Positions 9,153 through 17,562 of a DNA stretch of 64,000 nucleotides are shown here, piece by piece. The notes under the pieces are model-generated. The model made no database searches. It was not told the origin of the DNA and worked only from the letters and a program-made list of their open reading frames with translations. The position numbers and the translations under genes are program-made. The DNA comes from Streptomyces sp. B3I8 (GTDB lineage: Bacteria; Actinomycetota; Actinomycetes; Streptomycetales; Streptomycetaceae). Numbering within the stretch: position 1 is the first letter of the stretch; every line of letters starts with the position of its first letter. The DNA is taken from positions 5,283,501-5,347,500 of the forward strand of contig NZ_JAUSYN010000002.1 in the NCBI RefSeq assembly GCF_030816915.1, in the 5' to 3' direction.

Positions 9153-9161
9153 TTATCCACA
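9153..9161 (+). promoter_or_regulatory. Perfect DnaA-box sequence in the recA leader
   Basis: TTATCCACA, the E. coli consensus DnaA box, lies between the SOS box and the recA start. Streptomyces DnaA prefers TTGTCCACA but also binds this form. A single 9-mer can occur by chance, though an A/T-containing 9-mer is rare at this base composition. Binding is not shown. Confidence 0.5.
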
Positions 9162-9249
9162 GGCCGGACGGCGTCGAGGCGCATTGTCAGTGGCAGGCGT
9201 TAGCGTCTTTGACGTGAAGCGATCGACACAAACGAACCGGGTGGAACCC

Positions 9250-10383
9250 ATGGCAGGAACCGACCGCGAGAAGGCGCTCGACGCCGCGCTCGCACAGATT
9301 GAACGGCAATTCGGCAAGGGCGCGGTCATGCGCATGGGTGACCGGACGAACGAGCCCATCGAGGTCATCCCGACCGGATCCACCGCGCTGGACGTGGCCC
9401 TCGGCGTCGGCGGCCTGCCGCGCGGCAGGGTGGTGGAGATCTACGGACCGGAGTCCTCCGGCAAGACGACCCTCACCCTGCACGCCGTGGCGAACGCGCA
9501 GAAGGCCGGCGGCCAGGTCGCGTTCGTGGACGCCGAGCACGCCCTCGACCCCGAGTACGCGAAGAAGCTCGGTGTCGACATCGACAACCTGATCCTCTCC
9601 CAGCCGGACAACGGCGAGCAGGCCCTGGAGATCGTGGACATGCTGGTCCGCTCCGGCGCCCTCGACCTCATCGTCATCGACTCCGTCGCCGCGCTCGTCC
9701 CGCGCGCGGAGATCGAGGGCGAGATGGGCGACAGCCACGTGGGTCTGCAGGCCCGTCTGATGAGCCAGGCCCTGCGAAAGATCACCAGCGCGCTCAACCA
9801 GTCCAAGACCACCGCCGTCTTCATCAACCAGCTCCGCGAGAAGATCGGCGTGATGTTCGGCTCCCCGGAGACCACGACCGGTGGCCGGGCGCTGAAGTTC
9901 TACGCCTCGGTGCGCCTCGACATCCGCCGTATCGAGACGCTGAAGGACGGCACCGACGCGGTCGGCAACCGCACCCGCGTCAAGGTCGTCAAGAACAAGG
10001 TGGCGCCGCCCTTCAAGCAGGCCGAGTTCGACATCCTCTACGGCCACGGCATCAGCCGCGAGGGCGGCCTGATCGACATGGGTGTGGAGAACGGCTTCGT
10101 CCGCAAGGCCGGTGCCTGGTACACGTACGAGGGCGACCAGCTCGGCCAGGGCAAGGAGAACGCGCGCAACTTCCTGAAGGACAACCCCGACCTGGCCAAC
10201 GAGATCGAGAGGAAGATCAAGGAGAAGCTGGGCGTCGGTGTCCGCCCGGCGGAGCCCGCCGCCGAGTCCGCCGCCGCCCAGCCCGGCGCGGACGCGGCCG
10301 TGACGCCTCCCGCGGCGGACGCCAAGACGGTGCCCGCACCGGCGGCCAAGGCCACCAAGGCGAAGGCCACGGCGGCGAAGTAG
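9250..10383 (+). CDS. recA: RecA recombinase
   Basis: 377 residues. RecA forms ATP-dependent filaments on single-stranded DNA, drives strand exchange and stimulates LexA self-cleavage. The start [11 protein letters not shown] is the standard Streptomyces start; an upstream in-frame ATG at 9184 would add 22 unconserved residues. Walker A GPESSGKT lies at residues 66-73, followed by the DNA-binding loops ([32 protein letters not shown]) and the C-terminal domain. The tail after residue about 330 is Ala/Lys-rich, as in other Streptomyces RecA proteins. Regulated by the SOS box at 9074; recX starts 6 nt after the stop, so they are probably co-transcribed. Confidence 0.98.
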   Translation: MAGTDREKALDAALAQIERQFGKGAVMRMGDRTNEPIEVIPTGSTALDVALGVGGLPRGRVVEIYGPESSGKTTLTLHAVANAQKAGGQVAFVDAEHALDPEYAKKLGVDIDNLILSQPDNGEQALEIVDMLVRSGALDLIVIDSVAALVPRAEIEGEMGDSHVGLQARLMSQALRKITSALNQSKTTAVFINQLREKIGVMFGSPETTTGGRALKFYASVRLDIRRIETLKDGTDAVGNRTRVKVVKNKVAPPFKQAEFDILYGHGISREGGLIDMGVENGFVRKAGAWYTYEGDQLGQGKENARNFLKDNPDLANEIERKIKEKLGVGVRPAEPAAESAAAQPGADAAVTPPAADAKTVPAPAAKATKAKATAAK

Positions 10384-10389
10384 CGGAGC

Positions 10390-11226
10390 ATGACACGACG
10401 CACCGAGTGGGCCGAGTACACCCACGGGCCCTTCGCGCCGCCCGGTCGGGAGACCGGTGACGCCGACGGCCGGCCCGCCGCGGCCGGGGCCGGTGACGGG
10501 GGATACGAGGAGCGCCCGTACGGCACCGACCCGTACGGCACCGACGGGGGGCCGGGGGACGGGACCGGCGGCGGTGGCACGCGGCGCGGTGGCGGCGCGC
10601 GCCGCTCCGGGGGCGCGTACACGGGACGAGGCCGAGGACGACGGCGCGGTTTCGGTGAGGAAACCGGCGCCGCACAGGACGGGGGCTCCTCCTCCTCGTC
10701 GAGGGCCGAGCAGGGGGAGCCCCCGGGGGACCCGGTGGAGCGGGCACGGGCGATATGCCTGCGCCTGCTCACCGGGACCCCGCGCACACGGAAGCAGCTC
10801 GCGGACGCCTTGCGTAAGCGGGAGATCCCGGACGACGTGGCCGAGGGCGTGCTCGACCGGTTCGCGGAGGTCGGTCTGATCGACGACGGAGCGTTCGCCG
10901 ACGCCTGGGTGGAGTCCCGGCACCACGGCCGAGGTCTGGCCCGGCGGGCGCTCGCCCGGGAGCTCCGGACGAAGGGGGTCGCCCCGACCCTGATCGACGA
11001 GGCCGTGGGACGGCTCGACGCCGAGCAGGAGGAGGAGACGGCCCGAGAGCTGGTCGACCGCAAGCTTCGCGCGACACGCGGCCTCGACCGGGACAAGCGA
11101 CTGCGCCGCCTTGCCGGGATGCTCGCCCGCAAGGGCTACCCGGAGGGCATGGCCCTGCGGGTGGTCCGGCAGGCGTTGGAGGAGGAGGGGGAGGACACGG
11201 ACGACCTGGGGTTCGAGGGGGGCTGA
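10390..11226 (+). CDS. recX: RecX regulatory protein
   Basis: 278 residues. RecX binds RecA filaments and limits their extension. Residues 1 to about 115 are a Gly/Arg/acid-rich disordered extension usual in Streptomyces RecX; the conserved three-helix repeats follow, starting ERARAICLRLLTGTPRTRKQL and including LDRFAEVGLIDDGAFADAWVE and RRLAGMLARKGYPEGMALRVV. The ATG lies 6 nt after the recA stop. Overexpression of recA without recX is toxic in several actinobacteria, which fits the coupling. The gene converges on the rhodanese gene, with a hairpin between them. Confidence 0.95.
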   Translation: MTRRTEWAEYTHGPFAPPGRETGDADGRPAAAGAGDGGYEERPYGTDPYGTDGGPGDGTGGGGTRRGGGARRSGGAYTGRGRGRRRGFGEETGAAQDGGSSSSSRAEQGEPPGDPVERARAICLRLLTGTPRTRKQLADALRKREIPDDVAEGVLDRFAEVGLIDDGAFADAWVESRHHGRGLARRALARELRTKGVAPTLIDEAVGRLDAEQEEETARELVDRKLRATRGLDRDKRLRRLAGMLARKGYPEGMALRVVRQALEEEGEDTDDLGFEGG

Positions 11227-11254
11227 GAGCGCTTTGTCCTCGTCGCCTGATGCG

Positions 11255-11286
11255 CGGTGCCCGGGACCGGCGGGAAACGGGCACCG
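11255..11286. terminator. Hairpin between convergent recX and rhodanese genes
   Basis: CGGTGCCCG at 11255-11263 pairs perfectly with CGGGCACCG at 11278-11286 across a 14-nt loop. There is no U-tract, which is usual in Streptomyces. Its position between two convergent genes suggests a bidirectional terminator. Confidence 0.5.
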
Positions 11287-11328
11287 GGCCGCCCTGGGAG
11301 CTGCGTCGTGCCGCCGGCCCCGCTCCCC

Positions 11329-11775
11329 TCAGTGGGCAGTGGGTGGTACGGGTGCGGTGGGGGGACGTCCTGGCTCGAAGGTCACCGGCAGACCTTCGGC
11401 GCGCCACGCCTGGAAGCCGCCCACCAGGTCGGTGGCGCGGTGCAGGCCCAGCCGGCGCAGCGACGCGGCGGCCAGGCTGGAGGCGTAGCCCTCGTTGCAC
11501 ACGACGATCACACGCAGGTCGTGGCCGGTGGCCTCGGGGATGCGGTGGCTGCCGGTGGGGTCGAGGCGCCACTCCAGTTCGTTGCGCTCGACGACGACGG
11601 CGCCCGGGATGAGGCCGTCGCGGTCGCGCAGGGCGGCGTACCGGATGTCGACCAGCAGGGCACCGTCGCCCTGCGCCGCCCCGTGGGCCTGCCGGGGACC
11701 GACGCGATCGAGGCCGGCGCGGACCCGCTCCAGCAACTCATCGACGCCTGACGGGAGTTGGGGGACGGAGGTCAC
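11329..11775 (-). CDS. Rhodanese-like domain protein
   Basis: 148 residues with a single rhodanese homology domain. ALLVDIRYAALRDRDGLIPGAV is the CH2A region, and IVVCNEGYASSLAAASL contains the active-site loop with catalytic Cys in the C-x-x-G-x-x-S arrangement. GGFQAWRAEGLP closes the domain. Rhodaneses carry persulfide sulfur. The GTG start at 11775 overlaps the stop of the upstream cysteine dioxygenase gene by 4 bases (GTGA), so the two are translationally coupled. The context suggests handling of sulfane sulfur or sulfite arising in cysteine catabolism. Confidence 0.9.
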   Translation of the reverse strand: MTSVPQLPSGVDELLERVRAGLDRVGPRQAHGAAQGDGALLVDIRYAALRDRDGLIPGAVVVERNELEWRLDPTGSHRIPEATGHDLRVIVVCNEGYASSLAAASLRRLGLHRATDLVGGFQAWRAEGLPVTFEPGRPPTAPVPPTAH

Positions 11776-12335
11776 TGCCAGTCCTCCGGGCTCTCGACCT
11801 GCTCCAGACGCAGTACGTGGCCCGAGCGGGAGTAGCGGCGGATGCGCGGCAGGGGCGGGTGGTAGGCGTGGACGGAGACGGCGTGTGCGTCGGTGGACTC
11901 GTTGAGCACCTCGTGCACGTGGTGGCGGCCGAAGGCGCGGCCCTCGCCGGCCGGCAGCAGGCGCTCCCGGTCGACGTCCTCGGTCAGTTCGAGGGTCTTC
12001 CAGCCGTCGGTGGGCAGCCGGGCGGCGAGCGCGTTCTCCTGCAGTTCGCCGCGGGCGGTGAGGAAGGCGCCGACCGAGTCGGCGTGGTCGTGCCAGCCGG
12101 TGCCCGTGCCGGGAGGCCAGCCGATCAGCCAGGCCTCGCTGCCGCCGGGGCCGTCGAGACGGATCCAGGTGCGGCCCTCCGGGTCGAGGGGGAGGGAGTC
12201 GATCAGCTCCGCGTCGGCGGCGGTGCGGCGGACGAAGTCGAGGAGTTCGGCCTGGGTGGGAGGCGCTTCGGGCCGGGAACCGGCCGGCCCGGCGGAAGCG
12301 GAGGGGGCAGCGGGAACGGAAGGCGTAGCAGACAT
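11772..12335 (-). CDS. Cysteine dioxygenase (type I, cupin)
   Basis: 187 residues, the normal size for bacterial cysteine dioxygenase, which oxidises L-cysteine to cysteine sulfinate with an Fe(II) centre. After a Pro/Ala-rich N-terminus (about 25 residues) come cupin motif 1, GTGTGWHDHADSVGAF (two Fe-ligand histidines), and motif 2, AFGRHHVHEVLNES (third ligand). The gene is followed by a coupled rhodanese and preceded, 131 bases upstream, by a Cys-rich leader peptide, so expression may respond to cysteine supply. A related thiol dioxygenase cannot be excluded, but the leader supports cysteine. Confidence 0.85.
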   Translation of the reverse strand: MSATPSVPAAPSASAGPAGSRPEAPPTQAELLDFVRRTAADAELIDSLPLDPEGRTWIRLDGPGGSEAWLIGWPPGTGTGWHDHADSVGAFLTARGELQENALAARLPTDGWKTLELTEDVDRERLLPAGEGRAFGRHHVHEVLNESTDAHAVSVHAYHPPLPRIRRYSRSGHVLRLEQVESPEDWQ

Positions 12336-12466
12336 GCGGGGACCGTCCTGAGTCGTCCGTGGCTTCTCCGCGCCGCGCGGCGGCCATTCATGGGCGTGCG
12401 CGCACGGGGGGCGGAGAGCCGGAGGTGAACCGAGGGGCCGGGGAGACCGGCCGGGAAAACGTGGGT

Positions 12467-12553
12467 TCAGCAGGACGGGCTACATACGCAGCCCGCGTAG
12501 CGGACGAGGACCATGTGGACCCTCCGCCAAAGGCGCACGCACGTGTCGGTCAT
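12467..12553 (-). CDS. 28-residue Cys-rich leader peptide upstream of cysteine dioxygenase
   Basis: ATG at 12551-12553 to TGA at 12467-12469 encodes 28 residues beginning MTDTCVRLWRRVHMVLVRYA and ending in a segment with Cys at positions 22, 24 and 28. This is the form of the actinobacterial putative leader peptides found before sulfur-amino-acid genes. In cysteine-responsive attenuation, ribosome stalling at Cys codons changes downstream expression. Several short inverted repeats (for example the 12-bp palindrome at 12395-12406 and GGCCGG/CCGGCC near 12440) lie between it and the dioxygenase start. Confidence 0.8.
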   Translation of the reverse strand: MTDTCVRLWRRVHMVLVRYAGCVCSPSC

Positions 12554-12633
12554 GGTCGGGAGTACACCACGGGGGCGGCGGACGGTCAATTCCGGGGCGG
12601 GAGCGAGGTGGCGGGCGTGTCGCACCCCCGCCG

Positions 12634-14400
12634 TCAGGTCGTGTGCGCGGTGGGCTCCTGTGCGGCCAGGGCTGTCGCGGTGGCCGTGTAGAGCGCGGCG
12701 GGGTGGACGCCCGCGAGGGCGGTGACCAGGTGGCCGTCGGGGCGGACCAGCAGGACCGTGTGGGGAGCGGCGCCGGGGTAGCCCTCGGTGACCAGGAGCT
12801 CCGCGCGGTACGGCAGGGCCGTCACCGCTGCCGCGAGCCGCGGCATGATCCCGGCCGACATCCAGTGCCGCCGCGCCCACACCCCGGTACCCGGAGCGAC
12901 CAGCACCACCAGCAGCGCCCCGCGCCCCAGCCGGTCCCGCAGCCGCACGAACGTGCCGTCCTCCGCCGTCACCGTCACGTCGACCACGGGCGCCCCCGGT
13001 GGGGTGACCACCGGTACCGTCGCCTCGTCGTCCGGCGCCGCCAGGGGGGAACCGGCGTACGCGCCGGGGCCGCCCAGCGGACCCTGTCCCAGGTGGCCGT
13101 CGGCGAGCAGCGCGTCGTGGCCGCGCGCCGACCCGGGGACGTACGACCGCAGGCCACCTCCGCCGCGCACCACCGGCAGCGCCCGGTCGGCGGCGCGCAG
13201 CCGACCGGAGACGACCGTGCGCCGTTCCTCCTGGTAGCTGTCGAGCAGGGCGTCCCGTGAGTCGTGCGGCTGGTGCCAGGCCGCCGCCAGCTTCCAGGCG
13301 AGGTTGTCCGTGTCCCGCAGCCCCTCGTCCAGCCCCTGGGTGCCGAGTGCGCCGAGCAGATGCGCGGAGTCGCCCGCGAGGAAGATGCGCCCGGCGCGCC
13401 AGCGGCGTGCGAGCCGGTGGTGCACGGTGTGCACGCCGGTGTCCAGGAGCTCGTACGCCGGTGTGGCGTTCCCGGTCCAGCCCGTGAGCGTCTCGCGGAT
13501 GCGGCCGACCAGCAGTTCCGGTGTCACGAGTTCCTTGCCGGGCGGCAGCAGCCAGTCCAGCCGCCACACCCCCTCGGGCAGCGGCCGTGCGCTGATCTCG
13601 CCGGCCGAGGGGCCCGAGGTGCGCCACGGCGGCAGACGGTGCAGCAACGCCTCGCCGTCCCAGGGGAGTTCGGTGCGCAGGGCGGCCACGGCGTACCGTT
13701 CGACGGCCGTGCGGCCCGGGAAGCGGATGTCCTGGAGCTTGCGGACGGTGGAGCGGGGGCCGTCGCAGCCGACCAGGTAACTCCCGCGCCACCAGGTGCC
13801 CTTGGGTCCGCGGGTGTGTGCCGTGACGCCCGAGGTGTCCTGTTCGACGCCGTCGAGCCGGCTCTCCACCGCCACCTTCACCAGCGACTGGCGGGCGATC
13901 GCCGCCCGCAGGACGCCGGTCAGGACGTGCTGGGCGATGTGGAGGGGAGCGGGACCAGCGGCGCCCGCGCCCGCCGGGTCCCCGGAGTCCTCGGCCGGCA
14001 CCCCGCGCCCGGCGCCCGCGCCTCCCGCGTTCGTGGCGGACCCGGGACCCCGGGTGCCCTCGGCGACGCCGTATCCGCCCCCGTGTCCGCCGCCCTGTGC
14101 CTCGTCCGCCGTCCCCTCGAACACCAGTCGTCGCATCAGCTGTCTGCGCCGCATCGACCGCCAGCCGGTCCAGCGGACGCCGGCCCCGTCGAGCGGGACA
14201 CCGGTCAGTCGTTCGACGAGAGCGGTGGTGTCCTCACGCAGCACGACGGTGCGGGCGAGCCGTGGTTCGTCCTTGCCCGGACCGTCGTCGAGGACCACGG
14301 AGGGAACCTCCTGGCGGGCCAGCGCGAGTGCCAGCGTCAGCCCTACGGGCCCCGCACCGACGATGATCACCGGGTCCACGACGCGGCGCCCCCCGCCCAT
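12634..14400 (-). CDS. Class A FAD-dependent monooxygenase (PHBH-type)
   Basis: 588 residues. An aromatic-ring-hydroxylating flavoprotein of the p-hydroxybenzoate hydroxylase fold. The N-terminal Rossmann motif is VIIVGAGPVGLTLALALA, the DG motif is LVGCDGPRSTVRK, and the GD motif is GRIFLAGDSAHLLGALGTQG, followed by DTDNLAWKLA. A C-terminal thioredoxin-like domain (about residues 480-588) is typical of the phenol hydroxylase/MhpA/PgaE branch. A Gly-rich insert lies around residues 100-145. The ATG at 14400 has GAGGAC upstream. The substrate cannot be assigned: there is no aromatic-degradation or polyketide cluster nearby, so it stands alone. Confidence 0.85.
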   Translation of the reverse strand: MGGGRRVVDPVIIVGAGPVGLTLALALARQEVPSVVLDDGPGKDEPRLARTVVLREDTTALVERLTGVPLDGAGVRWTGWRSMRRRQLMRRLVFEGTADEAQGGGHGGGYGVAEGTRGPGSATNAGGAGAGRGVPAEDSGDPAGAGAAGPAPLHIAQHVLTGVLRAAIARQSLVKVAVESRLDGVEQDTSGVTAHTRGPKGTWWRGSYLVGCDGPRSTVRKLQDIRFPGRTAVERYAVAALRTELPWDGEALLHRLPPWRTSGPSAGEISARPLPEGVWRLDWLLPPGKELVTPELLVGRIRETLTGWTGNATPAYELLDTGVHTVHHRLARRWRAGRIFLAGDSAHLLGALGTQGLDEGLRDTDNLAWKLAAAWHQPHDSRDALLDSYQEERRTVVSGRLRAADRALPVVRGGGGLRSYVPGSARGHDALLADGHLGQGPLGGPGAYAGSPLAAPDDEATVPVVTPPGAPVVDVTVTAEDGTFVRLRDRLGRGALLVVLVAPGTGVWARRHWMSAGIMPRLAAAVTALPYRAELLVTEGYPGAAPHTVLLVRPDGHLVTALAGVHPAALYTATATALAAQEPTAHTT

Positions 14401-14569
14401 GACGAAGTCCTCGGGAACGGACGGGAACAGGCAGGTGGAACGGGGTGCACGATCACAGAACGTATGCAACCCATTGCCGCTGCCCGCGTCAAGCGACCGA
14501 GTCGGCCTTGATCATCTCGGGTTCCGACGCGGCAGCCAAGTGGGTCAGAGCCACCGTGGGAACGCGCGA

Positions 14570-14599
14570 CGGGGCCCGCCGGTTCCCCGGCGGGCCCCG
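14570..14599 (-). terminator. Terminator hairpin after gluD
   Basis: A perfect 13-bp stem (14570-14582 with 14587-14599) closes on a TTCC loop, 22 bases beyond the gluD stop and before the monooxygenase gene. It is the probable end of the glutamate-transport transcript. Confidence 0.7.
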
Positions 14600-14620
14600 C
14601 TCACGGAAAGTGACCGGTCG

Positions 14621-15562
14621 TCACCTTTTGCCGACGTCGTCGACGGGCCCACCGGCTCCGGCGCCGAGGGCGCCGACACCGACCACGCCGCCGAGCTCCG
14701 CCGCGTTCAGGTCCTCGACGTCCTCGGCGCCCAGCACCGTGCCCGTCCCGCGCTTGCTGCGCCGCAGCCGCCGCTCCAGCCAGCCCGCGAAGGTGGTGAG
14801 GGCGAGGTTGAGCAGGATGTAGATCAGGCCCACGACGAAGAAGCTGGGGATGACGTTGGCGTAGAACGCCGCCTCCGTCTTGCGGGCGTTCAGCAGGTCG
14901 GTGAAGTTCAGCATCGCGCCACCGAGCGCGGTGTCCTTCACGATGACGACGAGCTGGCTGACGATCGCCGGCAGCATCACCGTGACGGCCTGCGGCAGCA
15001 GGATCGACATCATGGTCTGCGACTTGCGCAGACCGATCGCGTGCGAGGCCTCCGTCTGGCCCTTGGGCAGCGACAGGATGCCCGCCCGGACGATCTCCGC
15101 GAGCACCGAGGCGTTGTACAGCACCAGGCCGGTGACGACCGCGTAGAGCGGGCGGGTCTCACTGCTCAGGTCCGTGGACTGCACGTAGACCTGGTTGGCG
15201 AAGACCATCATCAGCAGCACGGGGATGGAGCGGAAGAACTCCACGACCACCCCGGCCGGCACCCGTACCCACTTGTGGTCGGACAGCCGCGCGATACCGA
15301 AGAGCGCGCCCAGCGGAAGCGAGATCACCATGGCCAGGGCCGCGGCCTTGAGGGTCTCGCCGAGACCGGGCAGCAGGTACGTCGTCCAGGTCGTCGAGAG
15401 CGTGAACGGCTTCCACTTGGCCCAGGCCATCTGGCCGGCGTCGTCCATCTGCTTGTAGACCCACCACAGCAGCAGGCCGAGCAGGACGACGAAGCCGACG
15501 GTGTAGAAGATGTTGCGCTGTTTGGCCCGGGGACCGGGCGTGTCGTACAGGACGGAACTCAT
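14621..15562 (-). CDS. gluD: Glutamate ABC transporter permease GluD
   Basis: 313 residues. Polar amino-acid ABC permease of the HisM type. Membrane segments begin at FYTVGFVVLLGLLLWWVY; the EAA loop that contacts the ATPase reads ASHAIGLRKSQTMMSILLPQ. The C-terminal tail after residue about 270 is Gly/Ala/acid-rich and probably cytoplasmic. The ATG at 15562 overlaps the gluC stop by 4 bases (ATGA). With GluC it forms the membrane channel of the glutamate importer encoded by gluABCD. Confidence 0.93.
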   Translation of the reverse strand: MSSVLYDTPGPRAKQRNIFYTVGFVVLLGLLLWWVYKQMDDAGQMAWAKWKPFTLSTTWTTYLLPGLGETLKAAALAMVISLPLGALFGIARLSDHKWVRVPAGVVVEFFRSIPVLLMMVFANQVYVQSTDLSSETRPLYAVVTGLVLYNASVLAEIVRAGILSLPKGQTEASHAIGLRKSQTMMSILLPQAVTVMLPAIVSQLVVIVKDTALGGAMLNFTDLLNARKTEAAFYANVIPSFFVVGLIYILLNLALTTFAGWLERRLRRSKRGTGTVLGAEDVEDLNAAELGGVVGVGALGAGAGGPVDDVGKR

Positions 15563-16227
15563 CGCTTCACCGCCAGGCGCTTGCCGAGCCAACCGAGGAC
15601 CAGACCCATCGGCAGCGTGAGGACCACGAAGCCGAGGGCGAAGATGAACGCGATGAGCACCGTCTGTGCCTCATTCTCGATCATCTCCTTCATCAGCAGG
15701 GCGGCCTCGCCCACACCGATGGCCGCCGCGACCGTGGTGTTCTTGGTCAGGGCGATCAGGACGTTGGCGAGCGGCACGATGACCGCGCGGAACGCCTGGG
15801 GGAGCACGATCAGGGTGAGGACCTGGGTGAAGCTCAGTCCCAGGGCCCGGGCCGCCTCCGCCTGTCCCATCGGCACGGTGTTGATGCCGGACCGCAGCGC
15901 CTCGCAGACGAAGGCCGCGGTGTAGGCACTCAGGCCGAGGATGGAGAGCCGGAAGGACAGGGCGTCGAAGTCGTCGGACGCGCCCAGGGTCATGCCGAAG
16001 ACGTCGGCCAGGCCCAGGGACGAGAACACGATGATGACGGTGAGAGGGATGTTGCGGACGGTGTTCACGTAGAACGTACCGAAGCCGCGCATGAGCGGTA
16101 CCGGGCTGACCCGCATACCGGCGAGCAGGGTGCCCCAGACCAGCGAACCGATGGCGGAGAAGAGGGTCAGCTTCACCGTCACCCAGAACGCCGCGAGGAC
16201 GTCGTAGCCTTCAAGAAAATCGAACAC
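15559..16227 (-). CDS. gluC: Glutamate ABC transporter permease GluC
   Basis: 222 residues, reading VFDFLEGYDVLAAFWVTVKL at the start; five membrane segments are expected. The EAA loop is AEAARALGLSFTQVLTLIVLPQ. The GTG at 16227 gives the usual family N-terminus and has GGGAG just upstream; an in-frame GTG at 16245 would add six residues and lacks a clear ribosome site. The gene overlaps gluD by 4 bases and is separated from gluB by a 144-base spacer containing a strong hairpin, so permease levels are probably set below those of the binding protein. Confidence 0.93.
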   Translation of the reverse strand: MFDFLEGYDVLAAFWVTVKLTLFSAIGSLVWGTLLAGMRVSPVPLMRGFGTFYVNTVRNIPLTVIIVFSSLGLADVFGMTLGASDDFDALSFRLSILGLSAYTAAFVCEALRSGINTVPMGQAEAARALGLSFTQVLTLIVLPQAFRAVIVPLANVLIALTKNTTVAAAIGVGEAALLMKEMIENEAQTVLIAFIFALGFVVLTLPMGLVLGWLGKRLAVKR

Positions 16228-16264
16228 GATCTCCCGCGCTTCCACGAGTGCCGAGGGATGTCGG

Positions 16265-16301
16265 GATGTGCCGCGCCCGCGCGCTGCGGGCGCGGCACAT
16301 C
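16265..16301 (-). terminator. Strong hairpin between gluB and gluC (partial terminator or mRNA stabiliser)
   Basis: A perfect 16-bp stem (16265-16280 with 16286-16301) closes on a 5-nt GCGCT loop. It sits after the solute-binding-protein gene and before the permease genes. In such operons this arrangement usually lets gluB mRNA accumulate over the distal genes. Confidence 0.7.
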
Positions 16302-16371
16302 ATGCGTACGGGCTCACCTGCCGTTGTGAACTGCGGCCTGCTCGCCGTACCGGTTGCTGCCGGGCTTTCGC

Positions 16372-17211
16372 CTACTTGACGATGTTGCCGATCTTCGGGG
16401 CGGGCTCGTTCTTGTAGTTCGCCGGGCCGAAGTTGTCCTTGACGGCCTTCTCCCAGGCACCGTCGGAGGACATCTTCTCCAGGGCCTTGTTGATCTTGTC
16501 GACCATCTTGGTGTCGCCCTTCTTGACACCGATGCCGTAGTTCTCGTTGCTGAGCTTGAGGCCGGCCAGCTTGACCTTGCCCTTGTACTGCTCCTGGGAG
16601 GCGTAGCCCGCGAGGATCGAGTCGTCGGTGGTCACGGCGTCGACAGCGCCGCTGGTCAGTCCGTCGAGGCACTCGGAGTACGTGCCGTACTTACGCAGCT
16701 GGGCCTTGGGCGCGATCGTCTTCTTGACGTTCTGCGCCGAGGTCGAACCGGTGACCGAACACAGCTTCTTGCCGTTGAGGTCGGCCCCCTTGGCGATGTT
16801 GTCGTCGGCGCGGATCAGCAGGTCCTGGTGGGCGAGCAGGTACGGGCCGGCGAAGTCGACCTTCGCCTTGCGCTCGTCGGTGATCGAGTAGGAGGCGACG
16901 ATGTAATCGACGTCCCCGCGCTGCAGCGCGTTCTCCCGGTCGGCACTCGGCGTTTCCTTGAACTCGATGTTCTTCTCGTCGTAGCCGAGCTGCTTGGCCA
17001 CGTACTTGGCGACGTCGACGTCGAAGCCGGTGTAGCTGCCGTCGGGCGTCTTCAGACCGATGCCGGGCTGGTCGAACTTGATGCCGACCGCGATCTTGTC
17101 GCCGCCGCCGCCGGAGGACCCGCTGTCCTTGTCGTCCGAACCGCAGGCGGTGGCGGTCACGGCGAGGGCGAGCACGGCGGCCGACGCGGCGGTGATCTTG
17201 CGGAGGTTCAT
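16372..17211 (-). CDS. gluB: Glutamate ABC transporter substrate-binding lipoprotein GluB
   Basis: 279 residues. Signal sequence MNLRKITAASAAVLALAVT followed by a lipobox ending ATAC, with Cys about residue 23 lipidated; a Ser/Gly linker follows. The mature part is an SBP type 3 domain (VGIKFDQPGIGLKTPDGSYT, GFDVDVAKYVAKQLG, DYIVASYSITDERKAKVDFAGPY). It binds extracellular glutamate or related acidic amino acids and delivers them to GluCD. The ATG at 17211 has AAAGGA 7 nt upstream. The preceding 351-base spacer to gluA (17212-17562) is C-rich on the coding strand and holds no gene. Confidence 0.95.
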   Translation of the reverse strand: MNLRKITAASAAVLALAVTATACGSDDKDSGSSGGGGDKIAVGIKFDQPGIGLKTPDGSYTGFDVDVAKYVAKQLGYDEKNIEFKETPSADRENALQRGDVDYIVASYSITDERKAKVDFAGPYLLAHQDLLIRADDNIAKGADLNGKKLCSVTGSTSAQNVKKTIAPKAQLRKYGTYSECLDGLTSGAVDAVTTDDSILAGYASQEQYKGKVKLAGLKLSNENYGIGVKKGDTKMVDKINKALEKMSSDGAWEKAVKDNFGPANYKNEPAPKIGNIVK

Positions 17212-17562
17212 GTGTGTGTCCTTTGACTCGTGAAAGCGGTGTGCCGAGGCCGGCGGTGCGTGTGCGGTGCGCCCAGCGGGTGCTGGTGCCGGTACGGAAG
17301 TCTGTGTGGGTGGGGGACTGCCCGGACGTCTCCGGACCGTCCCGCGCGGTACGACGGTGTTGCCGCGTAGGCCGGTGCGTGCCGGTGCGGGCGGCACGGT
17401 GCCGGGATACGGAGGACCCGGCCGGGTGGGCCGGCGGCGGACCAGGGTGGGGTCCGGGGCGGGTCCGGGTTCTGTCCGGGTTCTCTCCGGGGTGGAGCAG
17501 CGGTGGATCGGGGGAGACCAGCGGTAGGTCAGTGGTGGGCTGGGAGTGTGGTCAGGGGTGGG

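Noticed and set aside
9187-10926. A 579-codon minus-strand frame opposite recA
   Set aside because: It is a GC-rich shadow of the certain recA and recX genes.
12634-14400. Secondary-metabolite cluster around the flavin monooxygenase
   Set aside because: Neighbours are sulfur metabolism and glutamate transport; no polyketide or aromatic pathway genes adjoin it.
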